Assembly (NCBI RefSeq): GCF_040196175.1
Contig: NZ_JBEFNF010000009.1
Location: forward strand, 62,001 to 126,000
DNA: 64,000 nucleotides
Direction: 5' to 3'
From: Halospina sp040196175
GTDB lineage: Bacteria > Pseudomonadota > Gammaproteobacteria > Pseudomonadales > Oleiphilaceae
Below are positions 16,518 to 25,081 of this stretch, piece after piece. A program made the position numbers and the translations under genes. Numbering within the stretch: the first letter of the stretch is position 1; the number at the start of each line of letters is the position of its first letter. A model generated the notes under the pieces. The model was not told the DNA's origin. It did not search any database and worked only from the letters and a program-made list of their open reading frames with translations.

Positions 16518-17162
16518 TTATCCTGTTCCAGGTCGGTACAGCCCCTGATCCCGAACGATACGCCATACGGCGTCCGGCACCAGGTAGCGGATTGAGCGCC
16601 CGGCAGCAGCCCGGCTGCGGACGTCGGTGGCGGCAATCTCCAGTAGCGGCAGCTCCATTACCAACACCAGACCATTGGCGCTGTACTGAAGCTCAGAGGC
16701 ATCCGTTGCCCGGCGTTTTTCCAGCATTGTTGCGACAGGCTCCGGCAGCGCCAGAGGGAAACCGGGCCTGTTAACCACGATTATATGAGCGAGTTCGGGC
16801 AGTTGCATCCAGCCCTGCCATTGGTCAAAAGCATTGAAGGCATCCGTGCCCACAACCATTGCCAGCGGCGTCTCCGTCCCCAGTTCGGAACGCAACTGCT
16901 GGAGTGTCTCACCGGTATAGGAAACCCGGTCCTGCTCCAGTTCGCGGGGATCCACTATCAGCCCCGGCTCATCGGCCACCGCCTCCCGGAGCATACCCAG
17001 ACGGGTAACGCCATCGGCTCCAGGCTGATCACGATGCGGCGGGCGATGGCATGGCATAAGCCGCAGGCGTGCACCATCAAGGCGTTCATGCAGCTCTACC
17101 GCCATCCGCAGGTGGCCGTTGTGGACGGGGTCAAAGGTCCCGCCCAGCATCACATTCAGCAT
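16518..17162 (-). CDS. nadD: Nicotinate-nucleotide adenylyltransferase
   Basis: Adenylates nicotinate mononucleotide to deamido-NAD in NAD synthesis; 214 residues. The nucleotidyltransferase motif GGTFDPVHNGHL (8-19) and the C-terminal SRAAAGRSIRYLVPDAV, which corresponds to the ISSTxIR region (here ATDVRSR), identify it. AGGAG precedes the ATG by five bases. First gene of the nadD-rsfS-rlmH-mrdA-rodA series after proA. Confidence 0.95.
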   Translation of the reverse strand: MLNVMLGGTFDPVHNGHLRMAVELHERLDGARLRLMPCHRPPHRDQPGADGVTRLGMLREAVADEPGLIVDPRELEQDRVSYTGETLQQLRSELGTETPLAMVVGTDAFNAFDQWQGWMQLPELAHIIVVNRPGFPLALPEPVATMLEKRRATDASELQYSANGLVLVMELPLLEIAATDVRSRAAAGRSIRYLVPDAVWRIVRDQGLYRPGTG

Positions 17163-17174
17163 GCCGACTCCTGG

Positions 17175-18431
17175 TCATTCACGGACATGGCCATCGCCGA
17201 AGACCACATACTTCTGGCTGGTCAGCCCTTCAAGCCCAACGGGGCCACGTGCATGGAGCTTGTCCGTGGAAATACCGATCTCTGCTCCCAGCCCATACTC
17301 GAAACCATCCGCAAAGCGCGTGGAGGCGTTGACCATCACGGAACTGGAGTCTACCTCGGTAAGGAACCGCCGGGCACGGGTGTAATTGTCGGTGATGATA
17401 CTATCGGTATGCTGGGAACTGTACTGGTTGATGTGCTCCATGGCCGCATCCACACCGTCAACAATCCGGATTGCCAGCACCGGAGCCAGATACTCTGTGG
17501 CCCAGTCGTCCTCAGTGGCCTCCCCGGCCTCCGTCAGAATCTTGCGGGTAGCCTCGCAACCGCGCAGTTCCACACCAACAGCCCGCAGCTTTTCAGCAAT
17601 AAGGGGCAGCAGGGTTTCCGCTACCGGTGCGTCCACCAGCAGCGTTTCCAGCGTATTGCAGGTGCCATAACGCTGGGTTTTGGCATTGACGGTCACATTC
17701 ACGGCTTTTTCAGAATCCGCGTCACGGTCCAGGAAACTGTGGCAGATGCCGTCCAGATGTTTGATCACAGGAACCGATGCTTCGTTACTGATGCGCTCGA
17801 TCAGCGCCTTACCACCACGGGGCACGATAACGTCCACGTATTCCGGCATCCGGATCAGATGCCCCACCGCCTCACGGTCTGTGGTGCCCACAACCTGAAC
17901 ACCGGTCTCCGGTAAGCCCGCCTCCCGTAGTCCACTGGCCACGCAGTCGGCAATTGCCCGATTCGAATGCGCGGCCTCGGAGCCACCCCGCAGCACCGTC
18001 GCGTTCCCGGATTTGATGCATAGGCTCGCAGCATCCACCGTTACGTTGGGGCGGGACTCATAGATGATACCGATCACGCCCAACGGCACACGCATACGCC
18101 CGACCTGGATGCCGGTTGGACGGTATTCCATGTCCGTGATCACCCCTACCGGATCCGTGAGCCCGGCAACCTGACGCAGGCCCTCAATCATGGCATCTAT
18201 ACGCCCGGCAGTGAGTTCCAGCCGATCCAGCATGGCGTCATCAAGGCCTTTATCACGGCCCGCTTGCAGATCCTTCCGGTTCGCCACCTCAAGCATCGCC
18301 CTGTTGGCATCAAGCGCCCGCGCCGTTGCCAGCAGGGCCTCATTGCGCGCGCCGGTACTGGCACGCGCCATTGCCCGACTTGCCGCCCTAGCCTGCTGCC
18401 CCAGGGTCCGCATCATGGATTCTGTATTCAT
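17175..18431 (-). CDS. proA: Gamma-glutamyl phosphate reductase
   Basis: NADPH-dependent enzyme converting gamma-glutamyl phosphate to glutamate semialdehyde in proline synthesis. 418 residues; family segments VPLGVIGIIYESRPNVTVDAA, LRGGSEAAHSN and the catalytic Cys region CNTLETLLV are present. The start at 18431 (MNTESMMRTLGQQAR) follows a GGGAGGGG ribosome site encoded by an in-frame extension to 18455, which is therefore rejected. proB is not adjacent. Proline is a common osmolyte, but no such role can be read here. Confidence 0.96.
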   Translation of the reverse strand: MNTESMMRTLGQQARAASRAMARASTGARNEALLATARALDANRAMLEVANRKDLQAGRDKGLDDAMLDRLELTAGRIDAMIEGLRQVAGLTDPVGVITDMEYRPTGIQVGRMRVPLGVIGIIYESRPNVTVDAASLCIKSGNATVLRGGSEAAHSNRAIADCVASGLREAGLPETGVQVVGTTDREAVGHLIRMPEYVDVIVPRGGKALIERISNEASVPVIKHLDGICHSFLDRDADSEKAVNVTVNAKTQRYGTCNTLETLLVDAPVAETLLPLIAEKLRAVGVELRGCEATRKILTEAGEATEDDWATEYLAPVLAIRIVDGVDAAMEHINQYSSQHTDSIITDNYTRARRFLTEVDSSSVMVNASTRFADGFEYGLGAEIGISTDKLHARGPVGLEGLTSQKYVVFGDGHVRE

Positions 18432-18486
18432 ACCCCTCCCTTTCGGATTCCGCATCTGTTTTCAGGGCATTGCGGGAAAAGTACGC

Positions 18487-18493
18487 TATTATA
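18487..18493. promoter_or_regulatory. Shared -10 region, proA and GGDEF pair
   Basis: The heptamer TATTATA reads as TATTAT on the plus strand and TATAAT (18493-18488) on the minus strand, midway between the divergent proA and GGDEF genes. No convincing -35 box is visible on either side, so one or both promoters may need an activator or another sigma factor. Confidence 0.35.
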
Positions 18494-18546
18494 CGCCTGC
18501 GTGGGGCAGCGGATACAGCCTCACATCGCAATACCGGGAGCTGATC

Positions 18547-19377
18547 ATGGAAACGGAAACAGCAATGCCCCTGCCGCTGCGGTGGACACTGCGGGCCGGA
18601 TCCCTGCTGCTGTTACTGCTCGCCCTTGCGGTTTTCGCCGGGTACTGGCCCGGGCTGATGCCACTGGCGTTTCTGGTACCGCTGACGTTGTTCGCTGGCT
18701 GGAGTCTACGGCTGGCTGGTGCTGGCTGCACGATCTTGCTGGCCGCTACCCTGGGGCTGGCTCTTGCCCCTGAGCTTGGCATGGTCCGCCACCAGTTCGT
18801 CCCCATGCTGATCCTCACTACCGGCCTTGCCGCTGTTTTCGTATACCTGCGCGAGTATAAAACAGCCCAGCTTGCCCCGTTACGCCGGACTGACTCCCTC
18901 ACTCTTGCCTCCACCCGGGATTACCTAGACACTGACCTGAACCGTGAGATCCGGCGAGGCGAACGCGAGGGCACACCGGTTACCGTCGGCGTACTGCAGC
19001 TGGATGAGCCGGACATGCACCTGCCGGAACAGGACCAGAGCAATCTGACAGTGCGTCTTGGGCGTCTGCTTCACCGCACCCTCAGGGATTTTGACAGCTA
19101 TTACCGCAGCGACGAGACCGGCTTCATCATCGTATTGCCTGTCACCGCAACGCCCGATGCGGCAAGGACCATTAACAGCCTGCGCAGCCAGGCCCACGAA
19201 ATGTTCAGCCGCGAAGGGGTGGCGCTTACGCTCTCGGCGGGCGTGGTCGGTGCCAATGTTGGCGACGATGCAACCAGTCTCTGCGACAAGGCTCTGGAGA
19301 CACTGCGCCGGGCCCGCCGCCAGGGCGGCAACCGGACGCTGACATGGACAGACGCCGGAGGCAACGGCCATGACTGA
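18547..19377 (+). CDS. Membrane protein with degenerate GGDEF domain (A)
   Basis: 276 residues. The first 100 hold three to four hydrophobic helices (about 16-35, 36-53, 57-75, 84-101), then a cytoplasmic domain with the outline of a GGDEF domain: TDSLTLASTRDYLDTDLNREIRRGEREG resembles the start of the fold, and TLSAGVV...DKALETLRRARRQGGNR its end. The signature position reads DETGF (189-193) in place of GGDEF and the metal-binding Asp region is altered, so cyclase activity is unlikely. It may bind nucleotide or act as a protein-interaction module. GGGAG sits six bases before the ATG. Overlaps the next gene by eight bases. Fold assignment is inference from pattern. Confidence 0.75.
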   Translation: METETAMPLPLRWTLRAGSLLLLLLALAVFAGYWPGLMPLAFLVPLTLFAGWSLRLAGAGCTILLAATLGLALAPELGMVRHQFVPMLILTTGLAAVFVYLREYKTAQLAPLRRTDSLTLASTRDYLDTDLNREIRRGEREGTPVTVGVLQLDEPDMHLPEQDQSNLTVRLGRLLHRTLRDFDSYYRSDETGFIIVLPVTATPDAARTINSLRSQAHEMFSREGVALTLSAGVVGANVGDDATSLCDKALETLRRARRQGGNRTLTWTDAGGNGHD

Positions 19378-20425
19378 AACCGCCCTGCGCACCCGCAGCA
19401 GCATCGTGGTCTATGCGCTGATGCTGCTCTGTTTTGTCGTCCTGGCGGAGCGGAATCTGCGCTACGGTTTCTATGAGCTGTTTTTCAGCAGCCTGGTCAT
19501 CACCACTCTGGCAGCTGCCGGCATTGCAGCCACCATGATACGGCGACACCGCCAGCTGCAGACCCGCAGCCACCCAATAATTCTTGTGCTGATGACCATG
19601 GTCATCCTCCAGGCCATTGCCCGCGAACCAGCGCTGGCCATCTACTGGCTCTACCCCATGCTGATGGCCGCTTTCCTGCTTCTGCGGTTCCATCAGGCCC
19701 TCATACTCTGTTTGGCCGGCCTGCTCATTGGGCTCGTGGCGATGTGGCATCTCCCACTATGGGACCAGCTGTCGCTCGCCGCAACAGCCCTGCTTCTGGC
19801 AGGGGGAGCGGGCTGGTTCGCCCGCCACTATCACGCCAGTGCCCGGTACGTAGACACACTCACCATCGTGGACCCGGAAACCGGGGCCTATAACGAGCGC
19901 AGCCTCAACGAAACCCTGAGCCGGGAGACCAGCCGCTCCGAAGCTACAGGTCACCCCTTGTCACTGGCATTGCTCAGCATTGACCACCGGGATGAGCTCA
20001 CCGGTGTCTACGGCGAAGATGCCCTCTCCGGGCTCAGTGCCGCCATCAGCCAGAGCCTGAGGACCACCATCCGGGCCGGCGACAGCCACTACCATCTGGG
20101 TAATGGCAGGTTCTTCCTTTTGTTGCCCTTCACACCGGAAGAGGGCCTGAGGGTAACCGCCGAACGCGTAAGACGACTGCTGGATGAGTCCCAGTGGCCT
20201 CCGGTGCAAAGCATCACAGCCAGCATTGGCTGCACCACACGCACAACCAGTGAAACCTCGGTGGAAGCGCTGCGTGAGCGCTGCGAAAGAGCGCTCGAGG
20301 AAGCGCAGCGGCGTGGTCATGATCAGGTCTGGCACCTGAGCGCAGCTGATCACTCCATGCTTTCAACCAGCCGTGACAGCACCTCAAGCCGCTCCAGTGG
20401 GTCATCCATCTCCACCAGCGACTGA
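19370..20425 (+). CDS. Membrane protein with degenerate GGDEF domain (B)
   Basis: 351 residues with about six N-terminal membrane helices (11-160) and a C-terminal GGDEF-like domain starting near IVDPETGAYNERSLNETL, which keeps a good inhibitor-free start of the fold. The signature position reads GNGRF (244-248), losing both the acidic Asp-Glu pair needed for GTP-metal catalysis. SITASIGCTTRT and the ERCERALEEAQRRGHDQVW tail keep the shape of the domain. Translationally coupled to protein A. The last 25 residues (Ser/Thr-rich) are encoded on sequence that is also the 3' end of the LON-domain gene on the other strand, so the natural end of the protein may once have been upstream. Confidence 0.75.
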   Translation: MTETALRTRSSIVVYALMLLCFVVLAERNLRYGFYELFFSSLVITTLAAAGIAATMIRRHRQLQTRSHPIILVLMTMVILQAIAREPALAIYWLYPMLMAAFLLLRFHQALILCLAGLLIGLVAMWHLPLWDQLSLAATALLLAGGAGWFARHYHASARYVDTLTIVDPETGAYNERSLNETLSRETSRSEATGHPLSLALLSIDHRDELTGVYGEDALSGLSAAISQSLRTTIRAGDSHYHLGNGRFFLLLPFTPEEGLRVTAERVRRLLDESQWPPVQSITASIGCTTRTTSETSVEALRERCERALEEAQRRGHDQVWHLSAADHSMLSTSRDSTSSRSSGSSISTSD

Positions 20426-20925
20426 CGCTGCTCGATTGCCAGTGGCAGCAGCTCTGTCAGGCGCCAGCCCACCTGGCGTGCATCGTCATAATCGACGCCC
20501 AACGCCAGCTCCGCCACTGAGGTATGACAGCAGAGCGCTGCCAGAAGCTCGCACAGATCCGCATGCCTGAGCGGGGTGGGCGTCTTTGGTTCCTCCGGCA
20601 GAGGCACCACATCGCCACGATTGAGCCCATCCCTTTCGCGCCATGGGCGTGCCACAGACACCTTGCGCAGGCCTTCCACGGTAATACCCAGAACCCCGTT
20701 TTCGAGCGGCGAGAAATCGACTACCGAGACATCGCAGCCGATGGGATGGAAAGCTGCCTCGGCCTTGGTATCACTTCTGCCCTGCTCCAGAAGAACCAGG
20801 ACAAAGGGCTCCTCTGAGCGCAGCGAGTGGGTGAGCATATCCAGATAACGGCGTTCAAACAGCCTCAGAGGGAGGCGACCGCCGGGAAGCACCACTGAGT
20901 TTAGGGGGAAAAGGGCCCGAATCAT
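20350..20925 (-). CDS. LON substrate-binding-domain protein
   Basis: 191 residues consisting of only the N-terminal LON domain (PUA-like beta-barrel followed by helices) of Lon protease, without ATPase or peptidase. MIRALFPLNSVVLPGGRLPLRLFERRYLDML and GCDVSVVDFSPLENGVLGITVEGLRKVSV are typical. Stand-alone LON proteins are widespread in proteobacteria; function is not established, and a substrate-adaptor role is only a guess. Convergent with GGDEF protein B, overlapping its 3' end by 76 bases. Confidence 0.88.
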   Translation of the reverse strand: MIRALFPLNSVVLPGGRLPLRLFERRYLDMLTHSLRSEEPFVLVLLEQGRSDTKAEAAFHPIGCDVSVVDFSPLENGVLGITVEGLRKVSVARPWRERDGLNRGDVVPLPEEPKTPTPLRHADLCELLAALCCHTSVAELALGVDYDDARQVGWRLTELLPLAIEQRQSLVEMDDPLERLEVLSRLVESME

Positions 20926-20952
20926 GGAAAGAGCCTCCCGGCAGGGACGGTA

Positions 20953-21585
20953 TTATTCGTGGTAGCGCCCGTGCAGCATGGTCCAGTAACCGAACAGGTT
21001 CACAGACTCAATCTTTTCCACGTCCAAGCCCACGTTTTCAAGCACTGGCTCCATAGGGAAGTCCGGATCAAAGCCAAGGGGCGCGGCCCAACGCGACAGT
21101 GTGGATTCAAACCGGCGAACAAGGGGGTTTTCCTTGGCGAAGTGATTCACGAAGATCACATCCGCGCCAGGCTTTGCGACCCGACGTACTTCGCTCATCA
21201 CCTTGTAGGGATCCGGAACCACGGAAAGAACATACAGTACCATGATCTTATCGAAACTATTGTCCGGAAAATCAAGCGCCTCTGCGTCCATGTTGTAAAG
21301 CTCGCAGTTGGTCAGGCCGTGTTTTTCAACGCGCTTTTCGGCTTTATCGAGCATATCCTGGGAAATATCGATACCAGTGACATGGATATCCACATCATCA
21401 GGATACTCCGGCAGCGACAGCCCCGTTCCCACGCCCAGCTCCAGAACTCGATCGCCGGACTGAAACTCAAGAGAGTCCATGGCTACGTGCCGGCCGTTCC
21501 GAAACACGAGCCCGAACACCCAGTCATAGACCGGGGCATAACGCTTGTAGGCGCCCTTGATGCTGTTGTTGTCCACTTTCTGCAC
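20953..21585 (-). CDS. PmtA-like phospholipid N-methyltransferase
   Basis: Class I SAM methyltransferase of 210 residues. Motif I is LELGVGTGL (48-56) and the acidic loop GIDISQDML follows; DKIMVLYVLSVVPDP is the post-motif strand. The N-terminal YKRYAPVYDWVFG and the GVGTGLSLPEYP pattern resemble the Rhodobacter-type PmtA that methylates phosphatidylethanolamine to phosphatidylcholine. No membrane segment, in keeping with a peripheral enzyme. AGGGAG lies just before the ATG. Methyltransferase is firm; PE as substrate is inference, since related enzymes act on quinones. Confidence 0.8.
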   Translation of the reverse strand: MQKVDNNSIKGAYKRYAPVYDWVFGLVFRNGRHVAMDSLEFQSGDRVLELGVGTGLSLPEYPDDVDIHVTGIDISQDMLDKAEKRVEKHGLTNCELYNMDAEALDFPDNSFDKIMVLYVLSVVPDPYKVMSEVRRVAKPGADVIFVNHFAKENPLVRRFESTLSRWAAPLGFDPDFPMEPVLENVGLDVEKIESVNLFGYWTMLHGRYHE

Positions 21586-21712
21586 TCCCTAGATCAAAGA
21601 AGAACGATACAGTACCAATCAAGGGGTCGTTCGTCATCTCCCCAGGGGCAGACAGTTGAATTACTGGCGGGTTATAGTTCCTTCATCGGTTCTTAACCCA
21701 GATCATACCGCC

Positions 21713-22051
21713 GTGACTGACAACCGTTTCTCCGAGCAAAGCGCCCTGAGCGCAGCCCAAGCACTGCAGCAGGTACTCGCCCGCCGCACCCATAAACGCA
21801 AGGTGTTGGGTGAGGAATGCATCGTGCCCGGCCAGCTCGGCGAAGCGCTGGGCCTCCCTGCCGTCATCCACCGTCTCCAGAGTCGTAGCGGGCGAGCACG
21901 GAGCGAAGCCAGAGAGCGCTTCGAGGCGATCTGGGCATCCCTTTCCGAATCGTCACGCAAGCGGGTCCGTGACGAGCTCGGCTGGTACGATCCACGGGAA
22001 CTCGACTGGGAGGATCCGCGCTCCAACCGCCGCCCGGCGGAAGGTTACTGA
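21713..22051 (+). CDS. Hypothetical protein, 112 aa
   Basis: Fills the gap between two divergent minus-strand genes. From a GTG at 21713 it reads MTDNRFSEQSALSAAQ and continues as a basic, probably helical protein ending RELDWEDPRSNRRPAEGY. A TTG at 21656 would extend it by 19 residues. Neither start has a good ribosome site. It overlaps the EamA gene stop by seven bases. I do not recognise the family. Shorter minus-strand frames overlap it, but this one covers the gap best. Moderately likely to be real. Confidence 0.5.
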   Translation: MTDNRFSEQSALSAAQALQQVLARRTHKRKVLGEECIVPGQLGEALGLPAVIHRLQSRSGRARSEARERFEAIWASLSESSRKRVRDELGWYDPRELDWEDPRSNRRPAEGY

Positions 22052-22929
22052 GCCCGCGAGTGATAGTGCTGCTGGAGGTAAAGGCCAGCAATCACTAGAG
22101 CGAGCCCTACCACAGTCGATCCGCGAATGGGTTCACCCACGATCAGCGCGATGAACCCCAGCGATAGTGGCGGTGACAGAAAAATCAGGTTGCTCAGGCG
22201 TGAGGTATTGGTCGCCTTCTTCATGGCGAGGAGCCAGAGAACGAATGCAATTCCCATTTCGAACGTGCCCACCCATGCAGCCGCGGCCAGCCCTTTCCAA
22301 TGCGGCCATTCCCAACCACTCCAGAGGACAAGGGCCAGAATCAACGGCCAGGCCACCAGGAAGTTCAGCAGCAGTCCAGCGACCGGCTCACGCGTATCAC
22401 GGGTATTGAAGATCCAGTAGAACGCCCACACCAGGGTACTCAACAGGGCAAGACCTACCCCAGCCCCATTCGAGAGGTCAAAAGCCAATGGCTGACCGCG
22501 TGTTGCAATAACGAAGACGCCGCTATAGCAGATGAGCCCGGCCAAACCGTCCACCGCCTTCAGACTGTGTCCCAGGAAAGGTACCGCCAGATAGGTCAGC
22601 GTCAGCGCCCAGGTGTAGTTGATGGCCATAGCCTCCTGCGCTGGCAGCAGATCATAGGCGCCGAACAGCAGAAGGTAGTAGAGAACCGGGTTGATCAGCC
22701 CAAAACCAAGGGATAGAAGCAGATCACGCCGCCCGGGGCGCAGTGTTTCCTTGAGGCGACTCTGCCATCTCTGCCAGGCGACCAGCACCAGTATCGAAAA
22801 AGTGACCCCCCAGAACATCAGTCCAGTACGCGACAGGTACTCAAGGGATACCTTGAACGCAGTCGCTGCCGTGGACCACAGAAGCACCGTGGTCACGCCA
22901 AGGGTCATGGCCTGGCGCTGATCTTTCAT
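22045..22929 (-). CDS. EamA/DMT-superfamily transporter
   Basis: 294 residues with ten predicted membrane helices in two EamA repeats, of the drug/metabolite transporter superfamily (inner membrane, typically exporting amino acids or metabolites). The first repeat starts TLGVTTVLLWSTAATAFKVSL; the second holds GAGVGLALLSTLVWAFYWIFN and ends SPPLSLGFIALIVGEPI. Substrate cannot be predicted. One base separates its ATG from the thioesterase stop. Confidence 0.9.
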   Translation of the reverse strand: MKDQRQAMTLGVTTVLLWSTAATAFKVSLEYLSRTGLMFWGVTFSILVLVAWQRWQSRLKETLRPGRRDLLLSLGFGLINPVLYYLLLFGAYDLLPAQEAMAINYTWALTLTYLAVPFLGHSLKAVDGLAGLICYSGVFVIATRGQPLAFDLSNGAGVGLALLSTLVWAFYWIFNTRDTREPVAGLLLNFLVAWPLILALVLWSGWEWPHWKGLAAAAWVGTFEMGIAFVLWLLAMKKATNTSRLSNLIFLSPPLSLGFIALIVGEPIRGSTVVGLALVIAGLYLQQHYHSRAQ

Positions 22930-22930
22930 A

Positions 22931-23719
22931 TCAGGCGAAAACAGTAACCGTCTGCTGACTGCGCGCGACCAGCTCGCCGCTCGCCGTCCAGATCCCCGCC
23001 CGCGTCAGGCCATAGCCATCCCGCGCCTGGTCAATGGTGGCCTGGTAAAGCAACCAATCGGAGGGATCAATGGACGGCATGGGATGGACCAGCTCCATGG
23101 TCCAGCTCAGGGTGCTGGCCGGTGCCGGTTTACTCAGATGCGGCAGCACGGCCGGCGGCCAGGTATCGACCAGAGCCACCAGGTGCGAGTGGGTGATGCA
23201 TGCCGGCGCCTCCCGAAAACGCATCCAACCGCCCATGGTGCGGTCCGCGGAACCGGTAAACGGGAAGCCACCGAGGCAGAAACGCAGGTCATAATGGCGC
23301 AGAAAATCCGGAGTAACGCCCTCAATCTGCGGCATCGGGCGCGCTGCATCGGGCTTATCCGCCTCGGGAGCGGATTGCTGCTCAACGGATACCTCGGAAT
23401 CCCGTCCGGATCCGAAACTGCCGAGCGCGACCATCACTGTTTCACCGTCCTGATGAATACGGCTCTCCACCTGGGTCACGGCCTTGCCCTGACGCAGAAT
23501 CTCCGCGCTGACATCGACCGTCTGATCCGGCGCCGCGGGCCCCACGAAAGAAATGGCCAGTGAACGCAGAGGCCGCTGATCCACCAGCTCGGCACGCATG
23601 GCCTCATGCGCCATCGCCGCCAGCAGGCCACCGAAAGTGGCCCGACCCTGGCCCCAGTCAGGAGTCAGCTCCGCCCGCCCCTGACGGGCGGTGTGCATCA
23701 GGTTGTCAAAATCACTCAT
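22931..23719 (-). CDS. Acyl-CoA thioesterase family protein (double hotdog)
   Basis: 262 residues of the TesB-like thioesterase superfamily, with two hotdog repeats. The first carries the substrate-loop GRATFGGLLAAMAHEAM, where enzymes have the HG(G) helix region, and the second has HSHLVALVDTWPPAVLPHL. SWTMELVHPMP near the C-terminus is the paired strand. Likely hydrolyses an acyl-CoA; chain length is unknown. Its stop is one base before the next start, and folA begins immediately downstream of the TGA, so folA follows in the same unit. Confidence 0.85.
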   Translation of the reverse strand: MSDFDNLMHTARQGRAELTPDWGQGRATFGGLLAAMAHEAMRAELVDQRPLRSLAISFVGPAAPDQTVDVSAEILRQGKAVTQVESRIHQDGETVMVALGSFGSGRDSEVSVEQQSAPEADKPDAARPMPQIEGVTPDFLRHYDLRFCLGGFPFTGSADRTMGGWMRFREAPACITHSHLVALVDTWPPAVLPHLSKPAPASTLSWTMELVHPMPSIDPSDWLLYQATIDQARDGYGLTRAGIWTASGELVARSQQTVTVFA

Positions 23720-24232
23720 TCAGTACTCTCCACGGTCATAGACAACAGCGCTGTAGGGGTAACGGTTGGCTTCCTCGCCGCCGGCGTGATCCTCGCGCGA
23801 GACCTCCTCCCAGCGGCTGAGATCCACCTCCGGAAAAAACGTATCGCCAGCCACCTCGGCATGAACCTCGGTCAGATAGAGCCGATCCGCCATTGGCAGC
23901 GCCTCTGCGTAAATCTGCGCCCCGCCAATGACAACCGTCTCCTCAGCCCCGTCGATCAACCCCTGCCTTTCAGCCTGCTCCAGGGCCTGCTCAAACGAAT
24001 GTACCACGCAGACACCTTCCCGCGACCATTCAGCATTACGTGTGATCACGATATTGCTGCGACCAGGTAGCGGCCGCCCTATGGATTCATGGGTACAGCG
24101 CCCCATGATGATGGGTTTCCCCATGGTAGCCCTCTTGAAGTACTGCAGTTCCTCAGGCAGATACCAGGGTAGACGGTTATTTCGGCCAATCACCCTATTG
24201 CGGGCCATGGCCACCATAAGTGCAAGACGCAT
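23720..24232 (-). CDS. folA: Dihydrofolate reductase
   Basis: 170-residue chromosomal DHFR reducing dihydrofolate to tetrahydrofolate with NADPH, the target of trimethoprim. N-terminal LALMVAMARNRVIGRNNRLPWYLPEELQYFKR includes the Trp-Tyr-Leu-Pro loop and a Glu where most enzymes have Asp27 (LPEELQYF), as in some bacterial DHFRs. IIMGRCTHESIGRPLPGRSNIVITR and VIGGAQIYAEAL are the cofactor motifs. Adjacent to thyA, which makes its substrate. Confidence 0.96.
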   Translation of the reverse strand: MRLALMVAMARNRVIGRNNRLPWYLPEELQYFKRATMGKPIIMGRCTHESIGRPLPGRSNIVITRNAEWSREGVCVVHSFEQALEQAERQGLIDGAEETVVIGGAQIYAEALPMADRLYLTEVHAEVAGDTFFPEVDLSRWEEVSREDHAGGEEANRYPYSAVVYDRGEY

Positions 24233-24241
24233 GAACGGACC

Positions 24242-25081
24242 TCAGATGGCGATGGGAGCACGGATCAGCGGATACGGATCATACCCGGTAATGCGAAAAT
24301 CCGCTTCCTCGTAATCAAACAGACTCGGAGGGCAACGCTGCAGCTCCAGACTCGGCACAGGCCCAGGCGAGCGGCGCAGCTGCTCATAGACAATATCGTT
24401 CGTCAGATGATTCTGATAAAGGTGTACGTCACCGAAAGTGTGAACAAAATCCCCCGGTTCAAGCCCCGCCTGCTGAGCCATCATGCAGGTCAGCAGACTG
24501 TAAGACGCAATGTTGAACGGAACGCCGAGGAATAAATCGGCGCTGCGCTGATAGAGCTGGCATGACAGCCGCCCATCCGCCACAAAGAACTGGAACAGAC
24601 AGTGACAGGGTGCCAGCGCCATGCGGCCCGCATGCACGTTCTCCTGGGGGCCCATGGATTCATCCGGCAGCTCCGCCGGGTTCCAGGCGGTCACCACCAG
24701 ACGCCGGGATTCAGGGCGGTTGCGGATACCGTCGAGAACGTCGCTGATCTGGTCCACGGTGCTGCCATCCGGGCACTGCCAGCTGCGCCACTGCTTGCCA
24801 TAGATCGGTCCCAGGTCACCGTCGTCGGTGGCCCACTGATTCCAGATGGCGACCCGGTTCTGCTGCAGCTCACCGTTGTCCGTGGAGCCACGCAGGAACC
24901 ACAGGAGTTCATGGATGATGCTGCGCACATGGACCTTCTTGGTGGTGAGAAGCGGAAAACCCTGCCCCAGATCAAAGCGCAGCTGACGCCCGAAAACCGA
25001 GCGTGTGCCAACCCCGGTTCGATCACCCCGGTCTACACCGTTATCGATCACATCGCGCATCAGCGCCAAATAGGATTCCAT
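24242..25081 (-). CDS. thyA: Thymidylate synthase
   Basis: Converts dUMP to dTMP using methylene-tetrahydrofolate, generating dihydrofolate for folA beside it. The catalytic Cys is in LAPCHCLFQFFV, the phosphate-binding RSADLFLGVPFNIASYSLLT follows, and the N-terminal RTGVGTRSVFGRQLRFDL is characteristic. 279 residues. Starts directly after the lgt stop, so lgt-thyA-folA behave as one unit. Confidence 0.97.
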   Translation of the reverse strand: MESYLALMRDVIDNGVDRGDRTGVGTRSVFGRQLRFDLGQGFPLLTTKKVHVRSIIHELLWFLRGSTDNGELQQNRVAIWNQWATDDGDLGPIYGKQWRSWQCPDGSTVDQISDVLDGIRNRPESRRLVVTAWNPAELPDESMGPQENVHAGRMALAPCHCLFQFFVADGRLSCQLYQRSADLFLGVPFNIASYSLLTCMMAQQAGLEPGDFVHTFGDVHLYQNHLTNDIVYEQLRRSPGPVPSLELQRCPPSLFDYEEADFRITGYDPYPLIRAPIAI

